Shown: positions 1-7,174, numbered from the stretch's first letter. The stretch: 13,913 nucleotides of DNA from Desulfatirhabdium butyrativorans (GCA_020718785.1 DYRK01000100.1:1-13913); one strand, 5' to 3'. Notes: generated by a model from the letters alone, not told the origin. Numbers and translations are program-made.

Positions 1-239
1 CTCCGCTGAAATCAGCCTGCACCTGTCCGTGATCAATTCTGTCTCTGCGGATTCCGTGACGGGCAAGAGCGGCAACAGCAGCCTGCAATGCCGAATAATA
101 TGCCCGGTTCGCACAGGCATTGAACAGTCCGCTGTCAAAACAGACCTGTGCGGCGGCAAGATGTTCTCCCCTTCTCTTTCGTTCCGAATAATATGAACGA
201 TTTTTCCTGTACTGATATTGACTTTGACTGACGGGACAT
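1..239 (-). CDS. HEPN-domain protein, partial (3' end outside window), 5' end probably frameshifted
   Basis: The minus-strand frame over roughly 1-178 translates to a HEPN/UPF0332-like segment: EHLAAAQVCFDSGLFNACAN, then RAYYSALQAAVAALARHGI, then RRDRIDHGQVQADFSG. The alanine-rich helices and the NRAYYSALQAA motif are typical of small HEPN proteins, several of which are RNases of toxin-antitoxin or defence systems. RDRIDH has the R-x4-H spacing of the HEPN active site, but the rest of the domain is outside the window. The frame is open back to a TGA at 272-274 yet contains no ATG, GTG or TTG before the HEPN core. An ATG at 237-239 lies in another frame, and removing one base from the G4 run at 168-171 (minus strand) would join that start to the core. 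The 5' end is therefore frameshifted, decayed or started unusually. It follows the DUF2442 gene on the same strand. The family is fairly sure; the start is not. Confidence 0.55.
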
Positions 240-260
240 CCGGAGGTGAAGTCGGATACC

Positions 261-545
261 CTAACGAGGATTCACGGCTTTTTGTGAGAGACATTCCCCC
301 ATTTCATACAGAACATCCGGGCAGAGGTCTATGCCGTTATCCCATTCCACCGTGTCAAATTCGGTGTTCAGCCTGACTTTGGCAAAATAATCCGGGTTCA
401 GCAACTCCCTGAATTTGCTGTCCGGAGACATGGACCATTCCATGAGTCTGCTTTCCAAATCCACCCTGACAATCTCACCCGTATTGAAAAAAAGCGTCAG
501 ACAGAAAGGAACGGCTTCTTTTATTTCTCTGACCAAATGAATCAT
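261..545 (-). CDS. DUF2442 domain-containing protein
   Basis: A 94-residue cytoplasmic protein without signal peptide or membrane segment. The core, residues about 15-80, matches my memory of DUF2442: a strand pair LTLFFNTGEIVRVDL, then LLNPDYFAKVRLNTEFDTVEW and the signature NGIDLCPDVLYEMG. The molecular function of this family is not known. The start is well supported: AGGAGA lies 6 bases upstream of the ATG and overlaps the TAG stop of the preceding DUF4160 gene, so only 10 bases separate the two genes and translation is probably coupled. DUF4160 and DUF2442 genes are often found side by side, which supports both calls and suggests a functional pair, sometimes discussed as toxin-antitoxin-like. 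That role is inference. Confidence 0.85.
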   Translation of the reverse strand: MIHLVREIKEAVPFCLTLFFNTGEIVRVDLESRLMEWSMSPDSKFRELLNPDYFAKVRLNTEFDTVEWDNGIDLCPDVLYEMGECLSQKAVNPR

Positions 546-555
546 ATCCGATCTC

Positions 556-819
556 CTATTTCAATGGCTTGATTCTCTGGAAAACCGGATGATTTTTCTG
601 TGCTTCATTCCAGTTTTCCATCAGTTCATTCTCATGTAATTCAACCCAATCCTGTACCAGACGCAAAGCCCTTCTCGGCAGAGTGCCTCTGATCATTTCC
701 CCTGTTCTGATATTGATCAGCCCGATATCTTCCCCGTATTTGGCATGGCAATGAGGCGGGAGATGATCCTTGGCGAACATATAGATCACAATTCCGTAAA
801 ATCTGCTTAATTCAGGCAT
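556..819 (-). CDS. DUF4160 domain-containing protein
   Basis: A small protein of about 87 residues, almost entirely DUF4160: MPELSRFYGIVIYMFAKD at the start, the histidine-rich HLPPHCHAKYGED, then GLINIRTGEMI, then LPRRALRLVQDWVELHENEL. Function is unknown for the family. I chose the ATG at 817-819 because family members usually begin MPxISRFYGI. An ATG four codons upstream (829-831), with GAGGGG about 9 bases before it, is a good alternative. The frame stays open to 972, but that part translates the palindromic repeat at 876-930 and is not credible protein. The gene precedes DUF2442 by 10 bases. The only convincing upstream promoter is about 400 bases away at 1227-1256, beyond a gene remnant. 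Confidence 0.85.
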   Translation of the reverse strand: MPELSRFYGIVIYMFAKDHLPPHCHAKYGEDIGLINIRTGEMIRGTLPRRALRLVQDWVELHENELMENWNEAQKNHPVFQRIKPLK

Positions 820-862
820 AAAATCCCCCATGTTATACTGCCCCTCGGCATATTTTGCGCTT

Positions 863-1210
863 TTAAAATCCGCCGTAAAACGGTTTTGCAAACCGTTTCT
901 CCGCAAAAACGATTTGCAAAATCGTTTTACAGAAGCGCAAATTATGACGGTAGGCAGTATATTCAAATTCATCTTCCCGGTCGTCCGCCGTCATTCCGGA
1001 AATTCCGAATACCTGATACTCAAAACATCCTTTTTCCAATTCTTCAAGGATTCGGTATGCTTCATTGAGGATAACCCTCAGACCTTCTTCAATTCCGCCT
1101 TTATAAATGACTGTTTCATTTGCAGCATTCGGGAGTCCGGATGCACGGGCTACGGCATTGGCAAGTCTTCCGAAGAAATCCCTTTTGTTCTGCCCGTCTA
1201 TCAGATCGGA
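863..1210 (-). pseudogene. Unrecognised gene remnant, no start codon, 3' end replaced by repeats
   Basis: A 115-codon minus-strand frame runs from just after a TAA at 1211-1213 to a TAA at 863-865. The first ~93 codons look like real protein: DGQNKRDFFGRLANAVARAS, later IEEGLRVILNEAYRILEELE, later FGISGMTADDREDEFEYTAY. The rest is read-through of the palindromic repeats (CKTILQIVFAEKRFAKPF). No ATG, GTG or TTG lies near the start; the first ATG is at the internal SGM. It therefore looks like a fragment of a larger gene, with its 5' end lost and its 3' end interrupted by the repeat pair. I do not recognise the family. A promoter-like sequence (1227-1256) lies just upstream, so the stretch may still be transcribed. 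Besides this remnant and the repeats, I see nothing else in 832-1285. Confidence 0.45.
876..930. repeat. Pair of ACGnTTTGCAAA-type palindromic repeats
   Basis: Two adjacent hairpins of one family. Unit 1 has a 9-base stem, AAACGGTTT (878-886) with AAACCGTTT (890-898), around TGC. Unit 2 has a 10-base stem, AAAACGATTT (906-915) with AAATCGTTTT (919-928), around GCA. The outer edges GTAAAAC and GTTTTAC mirror each other. The same unit recurs at 7682-7704, 7746-7768, 10447-10469 and 10933-10949. The stems differ by compensating G/A and C/T changes, as expected if structure is retained. The pair separates the DUF4160 gene from the gene remnant upstream. Confidence 0.85.
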
Positions 1211-1226
1211 TTATGACAGCGGCAGA

Positions 1227-1256
1227 AATATAAAAGAAAGCGATCTAAGGTGTCAA
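1227..1256 (-). promoter_or_regulatory. Sigma-70-type promoter reading toward the DUF4160-DUF2442-HEPN cluster
   Basis: On the minus strand a perfect -35 TTGACA (1256-1251) is followed by TATATT at 1232-1227 after 18 bases, or TTATAT at 1233-1228 after 17. The predicted start is near 1220. It lies about 30 bases past the stop of the BtuF-CbiZ gene, so the downstream cluster probably has its own transcription start. Confidence 0.55.
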
Positions 1257-1285
1257 GAAAATAAACCCCGGTTGAAAAATGACAG

Positions 1286-3283
1286 TCATTTTTTTATCCT
1301 TGCGGCAAGCCCGTTGAGCAAAGCATTCAAAGCAGTCCTCAGCACCTGCGGCATAGTATCGGAAGCAGCAAAATCCTGTGCATTTTCGATTTTATGCCCT
1401 GCGATCTCCTCGGAAACCTGATTGCACCAGTTTCTGAAAAAAGTCAGGTCCGCAATCAGCCCCTGTTCATAATGATCGCTCACGGCAAAAGAAGATTCGA
1501 GAAAACCGGCATAACGCGGTTCAAGCAGGATGTTTTCCAATCCGGCAGCCAGATCGCTTTTTTCAAGCCCGCATTCGGCAATCAGTCCCGAAACCGTGAT
1601 GTTACGCTCTTCGAGACGTTCGAAAATATCTCGATTTTTTATTATACCGTTTTGTTTATAAACAGCTTCCCGAACCCCTTCATATACGGCTTTGGCAATC
1701 AGTTCCCCCATTTTGGTATGCGCTCCGGCAAGATCAATGGCTTTGCCGCTTCCCTGTACTACTATGATATTGTCAGTGCCGGTTCCGGTAGCAGCATTCA
1801 GCAGCGGCGTATAAGTGCTGCGGATATCCATGTCCCAGAGCGCGGCGGTCTTGGCTTCGGTCGCGGAAATGACTGCTCCGGACATGGCTCTGTCCGTCAG
1901 TTTCATATTGCTCAGAAGAATGATATTGACGGTTCCGGGTTCATAATAACTCCCGGTATCTTTTGACATTCTGACTGCATTGGATTTCACTCCGGCCGTT
2001 ACCAGCGCGTACACTTCCATATCTCTGAATTTCCGGGAGCGGACAGAAAGATTGTCCATATCCGCGCCGGTGAAAAGAAAGACGCTGTTTTTTTCACTTC
2101 TGTCTAATATCTTGTATAAGCTGTCTCTTGATTTTTCAAATCCGATTTTATGATAAAATGACCATACCTGCGGCGGCGAATAGCTGTTGCCAACGAATCC
2201 GACGCCTTGCCGAAATCCTTCCAGAGTGGAGACCACGGACAGGGGCGCGGTGAATTCTATGCTCAGGGTTTTGTGGACAAAGTCATTGAGATAACTGTGA
2301 ATGACTTCAGCTTTTTTCACATAATTCAGATCAAGAGAAAGCGGAACTGATTTGACAGCATGATCTTTGACAACCTGATTTTCTTTGATTTCAAATTCAT
2401 CGCCGTATATCCGCGATGCCAGCCATGAGACAAAATATCCGGCTCTGCTTGATGCTCTGCATGTCAGATCGCAGGGAAAATAAAATATCCTGCTGTTTTT
2501 TACTGCATCCGCATCCTTCCATCCGGGCTGAGAGAAAAATTTCTCGGCAAGTTTTTTGTCGCTCTCGCATCCGTAAACAATCTGCGGGTTGAACTTCAGC
2601 CATTCTTCCATAGTGACTGCAACGATTTTTCCCTTTTTGTTCAGAACAGGTGGAATGCCGCCTGCGAGTCTGATATATTCGTTCTGAAAAGAGTCATCTC
2701 CCGGGGTCATCATCTGAGTTCCGCCCATCAGCCGGATCACTCTTTTTCTTCGGGATTCGGGAATGCCGGCAATTTTCCGGGAGATAATTCCAATCTCTTC
2801 TTTTATGCTCTCGATGAGCCGGGCTGCCTCCTTTTCCTTATCGAAAATCTGACCCAGCAGTCCTATAGTATCATAAATTTCGGAAATACTGTTCGGTTCA
2901 AGACAGACCAGCAGGCAGTTTCCGAATGTCTCTGCCACTTTTTTTTTCTTGTTCCCAAGCCCCAGCTTGGGAACAAGAGTAAAGATCATATCCGGCTGAA
3001 GCGCTTCTATCTTCTGCAAAGACGGAGAGAAAAATCCGCCGACTATTTCTTTTTGTGAAGTATCGGGCGGATAGGTATCATGGTGAGTCAGACCCATGAC
3101 CGCATCCCCGGCTCCGAGTTCAAATATTATCTGCGTAATGCCCGGCACGAGCGAAACCACACGGGACGGACTTTTCTCCACCGTAATACTATTGCCCTCA
3201 GCATCTTTGAAATGTACCGGATAAGACAATGAATCTGCCGCGGTCATAAAGATAAGAATGAGAATAAGTAATGCTTTTTTCAT
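1286..3283 (-). CDS. Exported fusion: BtuF-like corrinoid-binding domain + CbiZ adenosylcobinamide amidohydrolase
   Basis: 665 residues from the ATG at 3281-3283. I prefer this start because it gives a signal peptide (MKKALLILILIFMTAADSLS, cleavage near 20/21), although no good ribosome site is visible; the frame upstream is only repeat sequence. Residues ~25-300 resemble the BtuF/helical-backbone metal-receptor family (SPSRVVSLVPGITQIIFELG). Residues ~345-550 match CbiZ (FTAPLSVVSTLEGFRQGVGF, EVYALVTAGVKSNAVRMS, PLLNAATGTGTDNIIVVQGS). Residues ~550-665 are an uncharacterised helical extension. CbiZ hydrolyses the amide bond of adenosylcobinamide, and in bacteria of pseudocobalamin-type corrinoids, to allow salvage and remodelling. 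Here it would act in the periplasm, or bind there. It is the last gene of the riboswitch-controlled operon; no BtuCD genes follow. Residues 103-112 (LVPKLGLGNK) are encoded by a palindromic repeat. The two domains are clear; activity in the periplasm is inference. Confidence 0.88.
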   Translation of the reverse strand: MKKALLILILIFMTAADSLSYPVHFKDAEGNSITVEKSPSRVVSLVPGITQIIFELGAGDAVMGLTHHDTYPPDTSQKEIVGGFFSPSLQKIEALQPDMIFTLVPKLGLGNKKKKVAETFGNCLLVCLEPNSISEIYDTIGLLGQIFDKEKEAARLIESIKEEIGIISRKIAGIPESRRKRVIRLMGGTQMMTPGDDSFQNEYIRLAGGIPPVLNKKGKIVAVTMEEWLKFNPQIVYGCESDKKLAEKFFSQPGWKDADAVKNSRIFYFPCDLTCRASSRAGYFVSWLASRIYGDEFEIKENQVVKDHAVKSVPLSLDLNYVKKAEVIHSYLNDFVHKTLSIEFTAPLSVVSTLEGFRQGVGFVGNSYSPPQVWSFYHKIGFEKSRDSLYKILDRSEKNSVFLFTGADMDNLSVRSRKFRDMEVYALVTAGVKSNAVRMSKDTGSYYEPGTVNIILLSNMKLTDRAMSGAVISATEAKTAALWDMDIRSTYTPLLNAATGTGTDNIIVVQGSGKAIDLAGAHTKMGELIAKAVYEGVREAVYKQNGIIKNRDIFERLEERNITVSGLIAECGLEKSDLAAGLENILLEPRYAGFLESSFAVSDHYEQGLIADLTFFRNWCNQVSEEIAGHKIENAQDFAASDTMPQVLRTALNALLNGLAARIKK
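2948..2977. repeat. Palindromic repeat inside the BtuF domain coding sequence
   Basis: A perfect 13-base inverted repeat, CTTGTTCCCAAGC (2948-2960) and GCTTGGGAACAAG (2965-2977), encloses the loop CCCA. It is in frame and encodes LVPKLGLGNK, followed by a lysine run. From memory, GTTCCCAAGC...GCTTGGGAAC palindromes are dispersed in many bacterial genomes and give LVPKLxLGN-type peptides when translated. It is therefore probably an insertion tolerated in a surface loop between FT and VAETF of the binding domain. Confidence 0.8.
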
Positions 3284-3317
3284 CTGTATTCTTTTACTTG
3301 AAATATTTTGGTTTACT

Positions 3318-3421
3318 CGTAGGGTGGGTGGAGCGCAGCGAAACCCACCACAGTCTTGAAACATAGTCGGAGTTGAAACATAGCTAAAAGGTGGGTTTCG
3401 CTGCGCTCCACCCACCCTACG
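3318..3421. repeat. 32-bp perfect inverted repeat between operon genes (MITE/REP-like)
   Basis: Arms 3318-3349 and 3390-3421 are exact reverse complements and begin and end CGTAGGGTGGG...CCCACCCTACG. The 40-base centre holds an 11-base direct repeat, TTGAAACATAG, at 3356-3366 and 3373-3383. Each arm is itself partly palindromic (GGTGGGT...ACCCACC). Sequences of this GGTGGGTTTCGCTGCGCTCC type are, from memory, widely dispersed in bacterial genomes. The element fills the gap between the beta-propeller and BtuF-CbiZ genes. In the mRNA it would form a very stable hairpin with no T tail. It also creates a false upstream extension of the BtuF-CbiZ frame. Confidence 0.85.
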
Positions 3422-3467
3422 GATAAATCTGCATTCAGCAAAATGTTACTGTACCTGAAAATTAATC

Positions 3468-5060
3468 CTATTGTGCTTGGGAATAACTTTCCCCGTTTTC
3501 ATACCAATGCCGGATATAGCGCGTCGTCATAGTCGCGGTATCTTCCTCCGCAGGGCTGCCGGTATAGGGATATGCGGAAATTACTCTGATCTCAGGCACA
3601 GAGACATGGAAGAAATTCACATCTGTACGCCCGCTGCGGTCAAACCAGATTTTGACAAATACATCGGGATTCTGCCCGCTGCCCCAGTTGACATCACCCG
3701 GATCGGCGTAGAAATGCCCGTAAATGACTTCATCTCCGCCCTGGGTTTTTTCTCTTCCGCCCTCTTTCCACAAGGCTTCGATTTCTCCTTTTTCCTCGGT
3801 CTTTATGACCGCTCTGATCCACAGCTTGTCCGTGACATAATAGCCCGGTACGACTTCCTCGCAGAACACAATCTTGTTGGGATTCAGATTCGTAGAAATA
3901 CTTTCGTCAATCGTGTCGCTTGCCGTATTGACAATATCAATTCTGGCATCGGTATGATTGCAGACCCACAACATCTTGTTTTTATCAGGATAAACCCCGC
4001 TGTCCATGCCTGAAATACTTTTATTGTCAAGCCCTGCCACAATATTTCCCGCTGTTCCTGCCGAGGGATTGAAAGTGCGGACCGAACCTTTGTCTGCATC
4101 TGTATAGACTGTGATATAGCCTTTGGTCGGAGAAATAATTGCCATGCCAGAGATATTTCCGCCATACAGAGGAAGTCCGTCCGCGTCATCGTCGAGAATG
4201 AGTTTTGTCTCATAAGTATCCGGATTGATGCTGACAATACCGCCCGAATATTCTGCGGGTTTGCCGGACCAGGCACTCTCATACCCGCCTGTGCCTTGGA
4301 CATAGAGCATATTGTTTTCCGAGAGATAAGCAGCAGCCCCGGGATTTTTGACAGGAAGCGGAATCCCCTTTACGCCGTCTTCATTTTTTATCCCTGTAGT
4401 TATTTCCTTGTCCGTAGTCACATCGAACACGGCAATATACGCGGTGTTTGTCAATGCCCAGCCCTTACTCTGATCGTATCGGATGAGCGATATAAAGAGT
4501 TTTCCCTTTGCAACGATTCCGCTGTTCATTTCGGGATTGCCGTCCGAATCCGCATAGCTGCCGAGATCGAGTTCTCCGATTTTGAATTCGGATTCTTTAG
4601 TTGCCGAAGGATTGACAATCCATGCTTTGGTGCTGCCCATACGGAGGATATAGGCTTTTTCCGCGTTGACAAAAATCAGTCCCTGCGGATTGCCGGTTCC
4701 CTTGTCTTCGGGACTCAGAGTGGAAAACTGCCAGATCGGTTTATCCGGAGAGGCAATGTCGAATTTCGTCACATTGTCTCCGTTATACCGCTCTGTCCGA
4801 TAGAAATATCTTCCATAAGCATTCACAGTGATGTCCGAAATTGTCGGCAGCAGATTATTCCGCACAGTCCGGGGCCCGCCGGCCGGATCAACCGATATGA
4901 CCGAATGCGCGCCGCTGGAGTAGTCATTTGCAACATTTGCCGAAACTGCCGTCTGAATCACTTCGGAATACGCAAAACTTCCTGTAAACAGAAATGCCAG
5001 CAGCAAAGCCGCAGTCAAAAGACAAGGCTTTTTCCCGAAACACAAAACATTCTTCATCAT
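3468..5060 (-). CDS. Exported beta-propeller protein of the corrinoid operon (BtuG-like position)
   Basis: 530 residues from the ATG at 5058-5060, chosen because AAGGAG lies 7 bases upstream; an ATG two codons earlier abuts that ribosome site. Residues 1-31 are a signal peptide (hydrophobic LLTAALLLAFLFTG, cleavage near SFAYS). There is no lipobox cysteine. Residues ~70-400 contain repeating blade-like units (ISDITVNAYGRYFY, PQGLIFVNAEKAYILRM, GAAAYLSENNMLYVQG, SGMAIISPTKGYITVY, DSGVYPDKNKMLWVCN...RIDIVNT) of a YncE/NHL-like beta-propeller. Residues ~405-530 form a separate beta-rich domain (LWIRAVIKTEEKG, DVFVKIWFDRSGRTDVNFFHV). It sits between the BtuB-like receptor and BtuF-CbiZ, under the same riboswitch. 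In Bacteroides a beta-propeller lipoprotein, BtuG, captures B12 for BtuB. A comparable role here fits the position but is inference. The fold is likely; no known binding residues can be assigned. Confidence 0.8.
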   Translation of the reverse strand: MMKNVLCFGKKPCLLTAALLLAFLFTGSFAYSEVIQTAVSANVANDYSSGAHSVISVDPAGGPRTVRNNLLPTISDITVNAYGRYFYRTERYNGDNVTKFDIASPDKPIWQFSTLSPEDKGTGNPQGLIFVNAEKAYILRMGSTKAWIVNPSATKESEFKIGELDLGSYADSDGNPEMNSGIVAKGKLFISLIRYDQSKGWALTNTAYIAVFDVTTDKEITTGIKNEDGVKGIPLPVKNPGAAAYLSENNMLYVQGTGGYESAWSGKPAEYSGGIVSINPDTYETKLILDDDADGLPLYGGNISGMAIISPTKGYITVYTDADKGSVRTFNPSAGTAGNIVAGLDNKSISGMDSGVYPDKNKMLWVCNHTDARIDIVNTASDTIDESISTNLNPNKIVFCEEVVPGYYVTDKLWIRAVIKTEEKGEIEALWKEGGREKTQGGDEVIYGHFYADPGDVNWGSGQNPDVFVKIWFDRSGRTDVNFFHVSVPEIRVISAYPYTGSPAEEDTATMTTRYIRHWYENGESYSQAQ

Positions 5061-5106
5061 AACCATTCTCCTTAGTTTTAAAAAGTTGTTCTACATATAA
5101 ACCGCG

Positions 5107-5122
5107 CCGCACCGGGGTGCGG
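5107..5122. other. Intercistronic hairpin after the receptor gene
   Basis: CCGCAC (5107-5112) and GTGCGG (5117-5122) form a perfect 6-base GC-rich stem with a 4-base loop, about 10 bases after the receptor stop codon. No T run follows on the minus strand, so it is not a classical terminator. It may stabilise the upstream mRNA end or tune expression between the two genes. Confidence 0.5.
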
Positions 5123-5131
5123 TGATCCTGC

Positions 5132-7174
5132 TCAGAAACTGTATTTTACGGTCAAAGAATAAGACCTTCCGGGCAAAGGATAGCCGTTGAAATCCTCATA
5201 CTGATTGTCTCCGATATTTTCGGCTTCAAAGGTCAGCAGCGCAGATCGGAAAAGCCATGAAATCCCCGCGTTGACTTCTTCTTTGTCCTCGGCTTCGAGT
5301 AAATTGGCAGTATCATAATACAGGTCTTTTTCTGCCAGATATTCGGCGTATAATTTGAAATCTCCGTATCTTGCCTCGATTCGTGTCAGATAGGATTTTT
5401 CAAAACGTCCCGGCAGTTTCTTTCCGTCAAAGGCAGGAATTTCGCTCTGATTCTCCGTGTCCTGCCAGGAAGCGTTTGCAATCAGACGGCAATATGTCAA
5501 AAATTCCATACTGAATTCCGCTTCTATTCCTTTGATACAGGAACTCGAAATATTGACGGATTTTCCTATGCCTCGGGAATTGTATGAACGAGTAATCAGA
5601 TCATCCGTGTCGCTCAGAAAGCCTGTGAGACTGAAGGAAATCCGTTTCAGCCGCTCATCATCGCTGTTCCGGCTGATTTCAAAACCCATATCGAAATTGC
5701 TTCCTTTTTCAGATTCCAGTTCCATATTTCCGGTAAAAAACCCGCGGTCCCCGAAAAGCTCGAAAAAAGACGGCTCACGGGCATATCTCGCCGCATTTGC
5801 CTTGATCGTCAGCCAGTTCGCAGGGCAGTATTTCAGACCGATCTGAGGACTGAAGTTATCTTCGTCTTTTGTTTTTTCATCCAGAGAAGCTCCCCAGATG
5901 CTTATTCCGGCTTTGAGTTCGTCTCTGAGAAATGTATAGCGAAGCGCAGGCGTAAGAATCAATTTTCCGTCAAATAGAATAAAACTGTTCTGAAGCCCGA
6001 TTGAAAAGACATTTCTCCTGCTTTCTTTGGGATTCTGCGCCTTGAGAAGATCACGGGGATCATAAGCCTCATGTCTAAGTTCCGATGTGAAGCTCAACAT
6101 ATTGTGTTCTGTAAGCCATTCGAGAAAAACGCCGGCATCATAATGGCTTGTGATATATTTGCTGTGCTGTTCTCCCAGCCCTACGTGGCCGCCCCTGTCA
6201 TCATATTCTTCTTCCTGCCGGGAATAATTCGCACGCGTATTTATATTAAAATGGTATGGTCCTAAGTTATTGGTAATAAGATTCAGGGTGGCAATATTTC
6301 TTTCGGTGTCAAATGATGTTGCGGTTTTATCGCTGTTATTCCAGCCGGGCAAGCCCTGATCCTTTGAAAACCATTGGTCGGAAAAATCGAGGCGGACATC
6401 ATCGCTGAAATCATAGCCCAATTTGGCAAGGATATTTTTCTGATCAAACTGAGCATTGTTCCGCTCTTCTGTTCTGTCGTCTGCTGTATTCCATTGTGTG
6501 CTGTTATCATTGACAAACTCGAAGTCATTGTCAGAACTCAGATAATCGGCAGAAATGAGACAATCCCATTTTCCGGGTTTGTGATTGAGAAATCCGGAAA
6601 ATTTGTTCATGCCGAATGAACCGTATCCTGCACTGACGCTGGTATTCGTTCCCTGTCCGGATCGCCGGGTTCTGATATTTACAGCCCCGCCCACAGAGGC
6701 TTTGCCGAAATTGACCGGCGTGACTCCCCGGTAAATCTCGATGGCTTCGACATCCGAGAGCGAGATGTTGCTCAGATCAACGCCTCCGCCGGACGCGTCA
6801 TTGAGCAGAATCCCGTCCATAAATACCATAACCTGCTCGCTTGAGGCGCCGCGCAGCGAAACCGTGGAAAAACTTCCCAATCCTCCGGACTGACGGATCT
6901 GCACGCCTGCTTCTTTTTCAATAATTTCAGACAGATTCTCTGTCTTTCCTTCAAACTGCTCCCGTTTTATGACAGAGACATGGACCGGAGTCTGTTCCAT
7001 ATCCACATCCCCGGTTTTAAAGGGAAGTTCGGGCTTTTCCGCGGTTACCACAACCGTGTCCAACATGACCGGCTGGTTTTCAGCCCGTGCATATCCGTTC
7101 CCAAGATTGAGGAGAACAAAGAAAACAATCTGAAATAATAGAAAATTATCTGATTTTATATTTTTGATTTTCAT
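5132..7174 (-). CDS. btuB: BtuB-like TonB-dependent outer-membrane receptor (cobalamin/corrinoid)
   Basis: 680 residues from the ATG at 7172-7174. A longer frame to 7318 exists, but it reads through the terminator and riboswitch, so it is rejected. Residues 1-31 are a signal peptide ending near ARA. DTVVVTA (residues 39-45) is a TonB box almost identical to the DTLVVTA of E. coli BtuB. The plug domain follows (~55-165), with LRGASSEQVMVFMDGILLND and VEAIEIYRGVTPVNFGKASV. A 22-stranded-type barrel with alternating aromatic strands extends to the terminal YSLTVKYSF, with the expected C-terminal phenylalanine. Length fits the family. The role is TonB-driven corrinoid import across the outer membrane. 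The cobalamin riboswitch directly upstream strongly supports the substrate class, although the exact corrinoid cannot be read from the sequence. The only purine-rich site before the start (GGGGA) lies in the terminator hairpin. Confidence 0.9.
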   Translation of the reverse strand: MKIKNIKSDNFLLFQIVFFVLLNLGNGYARAENQPVMLDTVVVTAEKPELPFKTGDVDMEQTPVHVSVIKREQFEGKTENLSEIIEKEAGVQIRQSGGLGSFSTVSLRGASSEQVMVFMDGILLNDASGGGVDLSNISLSDVEAIEIYRGVTPVNFGKASVGGAVNIRTRRSGQGTNTSVSAGYGSFGMNKFSGFLNHKPGKWDCLISADYLSSDNDFEFVNDNSTQWNTADDRTEERNNAQFDQKNILAKLGYDFSDDVRLDFSDQWFSKDQGLPGWNNSDKTATSFDTERNIATLNLITNNLGPYHFNINTRANYSRQEEEYDDRGGHVGLGEQHSKYITSHYDAGVFLEWLTEHNMLSFTSELRHEAYDPRDLLKAQNPKESRRNVFSIGLQNSFILFDGKLILTPALRYTFLRDELKAGISIWGASLDEKTKDEDNFSPQIGLKYCPANWLTIKANAARYAREPSFFELFGDRGFFTGNMELESEKGSNFDMGFEISRNSDDERLKRISFSLTGFLSDTDDLITRSYNSRGIGKSVNISSSCIKGIEAEFSMEFLTYCRLIANASWQDTENQSEIPAFDGKKLPGRFEKSYLTRIEARYGDFKLYAEYLAEKDLYYDTANLLEAEDKEEVNAGISWLFRSALLTFEAENIGDNQYEDFNGYPLPGRSYSLTVKYSF

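Noticed and set aside
90..200. Twelve-base direct repeat CCGAATAATATG at about 92-103 and 184-195
   Set aside because: One copy encodes the conserved HEPN AYYS motif; a second short AT-rich copy may be chance.
1275..1293. AAAAATGAC/GTCATTTTT palindrome at the stop of the BtuF-CbiZ gene as a terminator
   Set aside because: Its arms are separated by one base, so it cannot form a normal hairpin loop, and it is AT-rich.
3284..3415. Upstream extension of the BtuF-CbiZ frame to an ATG at 3415
   Set aside because: The extra 44 residues translate the 32-bp inverted repeat and would bury the signal peptide; the ATG at 3281-3283 is far better.
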